From an uncultured Rubrobacteraceae bacterium (GTDB lineage Bacteria; Actinomycetota; Rubrobacteria; Rubrobacterales; Rubrobacteraceae): DNA of 6,508 nt. Positions 4,962 through 6,508 of the stretch are shown here, piece after piece (position 1 is the first letter of the stretch; the number at the start of each line of letters is the position of its first letter). The translations under genes were made by a program, and so were the position numbers. Under the pieces are notes generated by a model. The model searched no databases and was not told the origin of the DNA. It saw only the letters and a program-made list of their open reading frames with translations. Where the stretch lies: the NCBI GenBank assembly GCA_902805985.1, contig CADCUW010000220.1, positions 1-6,508 on the forward strand, read 5' to 3'.

Positions 4962-6508
4962 CTACCCTCTCGCCCTCGACACGAGGTACCTTAACACCCC
5001 GTATATTATAGCTGCGAGCGCAAGGGAAGTCAGAGCCTCGGCCAACACCCCCTGGGACCTACCGGAAACGAGCAACGCGTACCCGACCACACCACCCCCG
5101 ACCGCCGCCATTAGGCCGAAGATCCACCTCCCGGACCACTCGGCCAGCGAGACCACGAGCGCCATTCCCACCCACAACAGGACCAGCAGTGGCAGCGGCG
5201 GGTAGGCATCAAGGATCAGCCCAGCCCTGGCCCACAACTCCTCCACCCCGAGCCGCGTCGGCACCGTATAGAACCGGGCGCCTATGTACGGCATCGCCGA
5301 GGACGGGCCGTCGGCGAAGAAGCCGTCCCTGACCGTCAACTCGTAGCAGATCATGCTTACCGCGCCGGCCGCCGCCGAGAGGGCCGCGCCAACCGGACGC
5401 ATGAGCGCCCCGAAGAGGAGCGGCAGACCGGCGCCCAGGCCCATAAACAGGGTGAGCAGCACGGCGAGCAACGGTCCCAGCGGGAGCTTCCTAACGTCGG
5501 CGCTGGCCCCGCCCGCGCCCCCGACCCAGAGGCCGCCGATCACCGGAACGAGGATCGTCAGGCCCAGGCTGGCGTTGCTCTGCAGGAGGGCGACCACGAG
5601 CGCCACGATCACGCCAAGGGCGCCCAGGCGCGGCAGCAGGTAGGCAAGCACCCCGAGGCCCGCGGCCACGCCGAGCGCCTGCGCCCCGTCCATGAGCTGC
5701 GCACCCAGCACGTACCCGAGCCACCCGGCTGTCAGCCCGTTGACGACGCGCAGGGCGCCGTCCCTGGCGCCGTCGGAGATCTTGACGGTCTTGCTCGCCG
5801 TCCTGGAGAGGCCGCCGGCGACGGGCGCGCGCCGCCCGGTAAGCAGCCTGAGGGCGGCCCAGGCGCTCTGCGGGCGGTGGGCGGGGTTGGGCGAGGTGGC
5901 CCGGTCCACGAACTCCTTGAGGCGCCGGGGCGGCTCGTGGGGCTGGTGGGCGAGCAGGGTTCTGGCCGTGGCGCCGACGGCGTAGATGTCCGTGAGCGCC
6001 GTCGGGTCCGCGCCGTCGAGGATCTCTGGCGCTATGTAGCCCGGCGTGCCGACGGCGAAGCCCACACGGGTAAGGCGCGTGTCACCGGCCCTGAAGGCGA
6101 CCCCGAAGTCCGTGAGCTTCACGCGGCCCCGGTCGTCTACCAGGGCGTTCTGGGGCTTGATGTCGCGGTGGATGATGCCCTCGCCGTGGGCGTAGACGAG
6201 GGCCTCGAGGATCTGGGTCAGGGCATCGACGAGCTCCCTGATGTCGTAGTGGCGGGCCGCCTCGTCGAGCGGGTGGCCCGCGACGTACTCCGTTACGAGA
6301 AAGACCTCGTGGTCGCCGGGGATGATCTCCAGGGTACGGACGATGTTCTTGTGTTTGAGGCCCTCGGCGATCTGGCCCTCCCGCAGGGCGCGGGAGCGTT
6401 CGCCGGCGTTGTAGACGGGGATGATCTTCACGGCGACGTCCCGGTTTCGGGCCATGCCGGTGAGCGTCCTGGCCCTCCAGACGGTCGCGAAACCGCCGCG
6501 CCCGATCA
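4962..6508 (-). CDS. Membrane Ser/Thr protein kinase with polytopic C-terminal region, 5' end beyond window
   Basis: A Hanks-type (PknB-like) kinase missing only its first residues. Numbering starts at the first whole codon (6506-6504). The open frame runs to the window edge and already begins in the glycine-rich loop IGRGGFATVW (1-10), so the ATG at 6455 (residue 18) is not the true start. Catalytic residues are intact: K27 in VAVKII, probable alpha-C E43, HRDIKPQN (113-120), DFG (133-135), the activation segment with T143 and T146, GTPGYIAPE (153-161), D173 in DIYAVG, and R211 in HRPQ. The C-lobe between D173 and R211 is unusually short. A linker (about 225-256) with SRTASKTVKI leads to about eight hydrophobic helices (about 257-514) and one long polar loop (388-437), with no PASTA repeats. 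I do not recognise the membrane region. The position, 6 bases before fhaA, makes it a likely writer for the FHA readers. The gene is not the usual PASTA-type pknB. Confidence 0.9.
   Translation of the reverse strand, partial: IGRGGFATVWRARTLTGMARNRDVAVKIIPVYNAGERSRALREGQIAEGLKHKNIVRTLEIIPGDHEVFLVTEYVAGHPLDEAARHYDIRELVDALTQILEALVYAHGEGIIHRDIKPQNALVDDRGRVKLTDFGVAFRAGDTRLTRVGFAVGTPGYIAPEILDGADPTALTDIYAVGATARTLLAHQPHEPPRRLKEFVDRATSPNPAHRPQSAWAALRLLTGRRAPVAGGLSRTASKTVKISDGARDGALRVVNGLTAGWLGYVLGAQLMDGAQALGVAAGLGVLAYLLPRLGALGVIVALVVALLQSNASLGLTILVPVIGGLWVGGAGGASADVRKLPLGPLLAVLLTLFMGLGAGLPLLFGALMRPVGAALSAAAGAVSMICYELTVRDGFFADGPSSAMPYIGARFYTVPTRLGVEELWARAGLILDAYPPLPLLVLLWVGMALVVSLAEWSGRWIFGLMAAVGGGVVGYALLVSGRSQGVLAEALTSLALAAIIYGVLRYLVSRARG
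4965..4971 (-). promoter_or_regulatory. Weak ribosome binding site of fhaA
   Basis: GAGAGGG on the minus strand, in the final codons of the kinase gene, lies 9 bases before the TTG start of fhaA. It is a partial consensus match only. With the TTG start it predicts modest initiation unless coupled to the upstream stop 6 bases away. Confidence 0.4.
5005..5033 (-). promoter_or_regulatory. Putative internal housekeeping-sigma promoter ahead of fhaA
   Basis: On the minus strand a perfect TATAAT -10 hexamer (5010-5005) is preceded, after exactly 17 bases, by CTGACT (5033-5028), which matches TTGACA at 4 of 6 positions including the TGAC core. Transcription would begin near 4998, giving a leader of about 43 bases before the TTG start of fhaA. 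It lies inside the kinase coding region, where Ile-Ile and Leu are written with the AT-rich codons ATA, ATA and TTA, in otherwise GC-rich DNA. It would drive fhaA-fhaB-pstP-rodA-pbpA independently of the kinase. Position and match are seen directly; activity is inferred. Confidence 0.5.

Noticed and set aside
4962..6455. The ATG at 6455 as the start of the kinase
   Set aside because: The frame stays open to the window edge, and the glycine-rich loop IGRGGFATVW is encoded upstream of this ATG. The true start is therefore outside the window.

Overview
The window is a compact, high-GC block of six genes, all on the minus strand. It matches the conserved actinobacterial growth and division cluster, known in Mycobacterium tuberculosis as fhaA-fhaB-pstP-rodA-pbpA-pknA-pknB. 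Read in the direction of transcription (right to left), it holds a membrane Ser/Thr kinase cut at its 5' end, FhaA, FhaB, the PP2C phosphatase PstP, the SEDS glycosyltransferase RodA, and the transpeptidase PbpA cut at its 3' end. The gene order and protein families indicate an actinobacterium. Frequent AGG and ATA codons in GC-rich DNA, and an unusual kinase ahead of fhaA, suggest a deep-branching lineage such as Rubrobacter. The genus is an inference from general knowledge and was not tested.

Layout: 6508-4962 kinase (N-terminus outside the window, polytopic C-terminus, no PASTA repeats); 4955-4107 fhaA; 4103-3600 fhaB; 3597-2374 pstP; 2361-1078 rodA; 1081-1 pbpA (C-terminus outside the window). 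Gaps are 6, 3, 2 and 12 bases, then a 4-base overlap, so there is no gene-free stretch and no room for RNA genes, mobile elements or intergenic terminators. I saw none of these, and no CRISPR array. None of the five visible start codons is ATG: they are TTG, GTG, GTG, GTG and apparently CTG. Several ribosome binding sites lie inside the end of the preceding gene, which suggests translational coupling.

Working together: the kinase would phosphorylate Thr residues, FhaA and FhaB would read the phospho-Thr marks through their FHA domains, and PstP would erase them. RodA (glycan polymerisation) and PbpA (peptide cross-linking) are the wall-building machinery that this signalling probably controls. 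The less ordinary points are: a kinase with about eight membrane helices in place of a PASTA sensor; an apparent deletion of the kinase alpha-G region; a near-consensus promoter inside the 3' end of the kinase gene that could uncouple the other five genes from it; a CTG start for pbpA overlapping the rodA stop; and a nearly identical 30-base segment shared by the two FHA genes.
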